Source: Collybiopsis luxurians FD-317 M1
Lineage: Eukaryota; Basidiomycota; Agaricomycetes; Agaricales; Omphalotaceae
Assembly (NCBI GenBank): GCA_000827265.1
Contig: KN834797.1
Coordinates: 1-64,000 of the forward strand
DNA: 64,000 nt
Direction of reading: 5' to 3'
The stretch's first letter is position 1. The number at the start of each line of letters is the position of its first letter. Below the pieces are notes generated by a model. The model searched no databases. It was not told the origin of the DNA and saw nothing but the letters and a program-made list of their open reading frames with translations. Made by a program: the position numbers and the translations under genes. This document shows positions 62,740 through 64,000 of this stretch, in pieces.

Positions 62740-63826
62740 TCATACTGAACTGTAGTCTGGAGGAAGGTCAATCAAATCCTCCCTTCCGGACTCTTGATCC
62801 TGAGCCACAGAAATATTTGTCCCCCCATTATCTCGGTAGTGAACCTCCCTGACCATGTGATTGTTTCGTCTTGTGTCTGGCTCAGAGTAATCGGGGGGAG
62901 TTTCATTGCCAAGTGGTTCTCTCAACCTGTTCGGAGATAATCTGAGTGAGCGGAAATGACTAGATCTCAATGAAGATGTCGATGCAATGCCATTCTCCTC
63001 AGTTTGTGTTTCAGAGACGTCACCTCGTCCGGATCTCCAAGCTGCTGTTGGCCTCCGGGTTTTCTCCAAATGAGATATGCGTCTGCTATCCATGAAAGGT
63101 AAGATAGTTCCATCCGAGTGCCCGTCATCATCGTTAATTGCGGCACTTCTTAGTCGGACTGGTGTTGTGCGTCGAGCGCGGTAGCTAAAACAGAGCACAA
63201 TCGCTCCAATGAGGAGAACAAGTCCTATTCCTCCCACAACTCCACCGATAACGAAAGGCCTGCGATTTGTGCCACTCGTCTTTGAGCTAGTCTGTGTCTG
63301 AAAAGTCGTTGACGCGGATTCCGTGGAATTTCTACTAGATGAGAGAGTAATCGAATAAGGATTGACCGATAAACTCGTTGGTTGGCTGGCATTTACGAAT
63401 CAGTTTCTGACTGTCACTTTTTCATTGAGGAGTGAGGGACTTACAGGGGGTGGGTAGTTGTTTGAGCAGTAGACGTGAGAGTCGAAACCGGGGTAGGGGA
63501 CAGCGAGGGACTGACAACAGATGTGAGCGCACAACTTTAGATATTTTGAAACAGTCTACTGACGAGGATGAGCCACTTTGTATTGAAGCAGGAGGCAATT
63601 CTGTGATCGTAGATATGCCTATTATTGGTCCTGATCCTGAAGAGCTGGATATCATTGTTTCAGCACTACCCTCTCCGCCTCCACCCCCACCCCCTCCCCC
63701 ACCTCCTCCACCTCCACCTCCGCCCCCACCTTCACCACCGCCGCCGCCGCCCCCACCTCTATTGATCAAGGTAATTTGCGATGTCGTATTCGGGAGGCTA
63801 AATGAGGATTTCTTCCGAGTCAGCAT
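62740..63826 (-). CDS. Single-pass membrane protein, mid2-like (5' end unresolved)
   Basis: The 3' exon, 63385-62740, reads QPTSLSVNPYSITLSSSRN, a Ser/Thr-rich ectodomain, then one membrane helix (PFVIGGVVGGIGLVLLIGAI, then VLCFSYRARR). A cytoplasmic tail of about 150 aa follows, with NETPPDYSEPD and a C-terminal LIDLPPDYSSV carrying two PPxYS motifs. A 60-nt intron joins it in phase to LTSTAQTTTHP (ending 63445), also Ser/Thr-rich. This layout is that of fungal mid2/WSC-like wall sensors. Further upstream the gene must cross a (GGN)n tract at 63672-63764; one minus frame starting at 63826 reads through it as poly-Gly, but the exon joins there do not fit the downstream phase, so the start is uncertain. 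PPxY motifs suggest interaction with a WW-domain ubiquitin ligase of the Rsp5 type. Confidence 0.6.
63672..63764. repeat. CCN/GGN trinucleotide microsatellite
   Basis: About 93 nt of imperfect CCA/CCT/CCC/CCG triplets on the plus strand. The plus strand can encode a run of prolines and the minus strand a run of glycines, both in long open frames. It lies at the 5' side of the mid2-like gene. Confidence 0.85.
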
Positions 63827-64000
63827 TGCATGCTATAATTGTATTGGATGAGAAAGTCGATACTTACTTGACAGTAAGCAAAATGTACATAACTCCTTGG
63901 GTAGGACAGAAAGAGGTTAACCGCATAATAAAGCTACGTCAAAACGATGGTAACGTATTTAGCAACATAGTAGCATGGCCTACGAGATCGGAGATATGAT
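63827..64000. other. Right window edge
   Basis: No feature is recognised. It may contain 5' exons of the mid2-like gene. Confidence 0.3.

Noticed and set aside
63432..63851. 139-aa plus-strand poly-Pro protein
   Set aside because: The Ser/Thr-rich, membrane-helix reading on the minus strand with in-phase introns is more convincing; the poly-Pro is the other side of the microsatellite.
1..64000. CRISPR array, prophage, bacterial defence system or secondary-metabolite core enzyme
   Set aside because: No spaced repeats, integrase, polyketide synthase, NRPS or terpene cyclase motif was seen; the gene structure is eukaryotic throughout.

Overview
The window is nuclear DNA from a filamentous basidiomycete, most likely a mushroom-forming Agaricomycete. 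The genes are dense in short introns (about 45-75 nt, GT...AG). The families present are ones expanded in that class: BTB/POZ proteins, small P-loop GTPases, an NTF2-FMO fusion, a cytochrome P450, fungal orphan 7TM proteins and serine-rich orphans. I saw no tRNA, rRNA, CRISPR array or intact autonomous transposon. For six genes I worked out complete exon chains by hand, and every chain sums to a multiple of three: the OST-alpha gene, the FMO, the tungstate-binding-like protein, the 1506-aa serine-rich protein, the P450 and the 294-aa coiled-coil protein.

Layout: 1-2.7 kb is mostly non-genic, with a decayed FMO fragment. At 2.75-4.88 kb (minus) is a 17-exon OST-alpha/TMEM184 membrane protein gene. 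At 5.1-13.3 kb is a tandem BTB array with copies A, B and C plus a remnant of a fourth. A carries an early stop, B an in-frame stop in exon 2, and C is clean. A GTPase fragment with an internal inversion sits inside the array. At 13.5-16.4 kb are two divergent GTPase genes. At 18.4-20.5 kb (minus) is a 577-aa flavin monooxygenase, and at 21.8-23.0 kb a secreted tungstate-binding-like protein. At 26.2-30.9 kb is the serine-rich orphan and at 31.6-34.1 kb a 17-exon P450. At 34-40.8 kb is a gene-poor tract with a probable decayed 7TM gene carrying a MITE-like insertion.

The right third (about 41.2-50.2 kb and 54.25-61.95 kb) is a direct segmental duplication of a three-gene block: a coiled-coil/proline-rich gene on minus, a filamentous-adhesin-like gene on plus, and an 849/864-aa orphan on plus. 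The left copy keeps all three. In the right copy the first two are pseudogenes, and only the large orphan remains open in both. A 7TM receptor-like gene lies between the blocks. The right edge holds a single-pass mid2-like membrane protein gene with a long Gly/Pro-coding microsatellite.

The genes do not form an operon or an obvious metabolic cluster. FMO, tungstate-binding-like protein and P450 are 1-9 kb apart and could be co-opted for oxidation chemistry, but nothing in the sequence shows co-regulation. The dominant signal is recent local duplication, inversion and gene decay.
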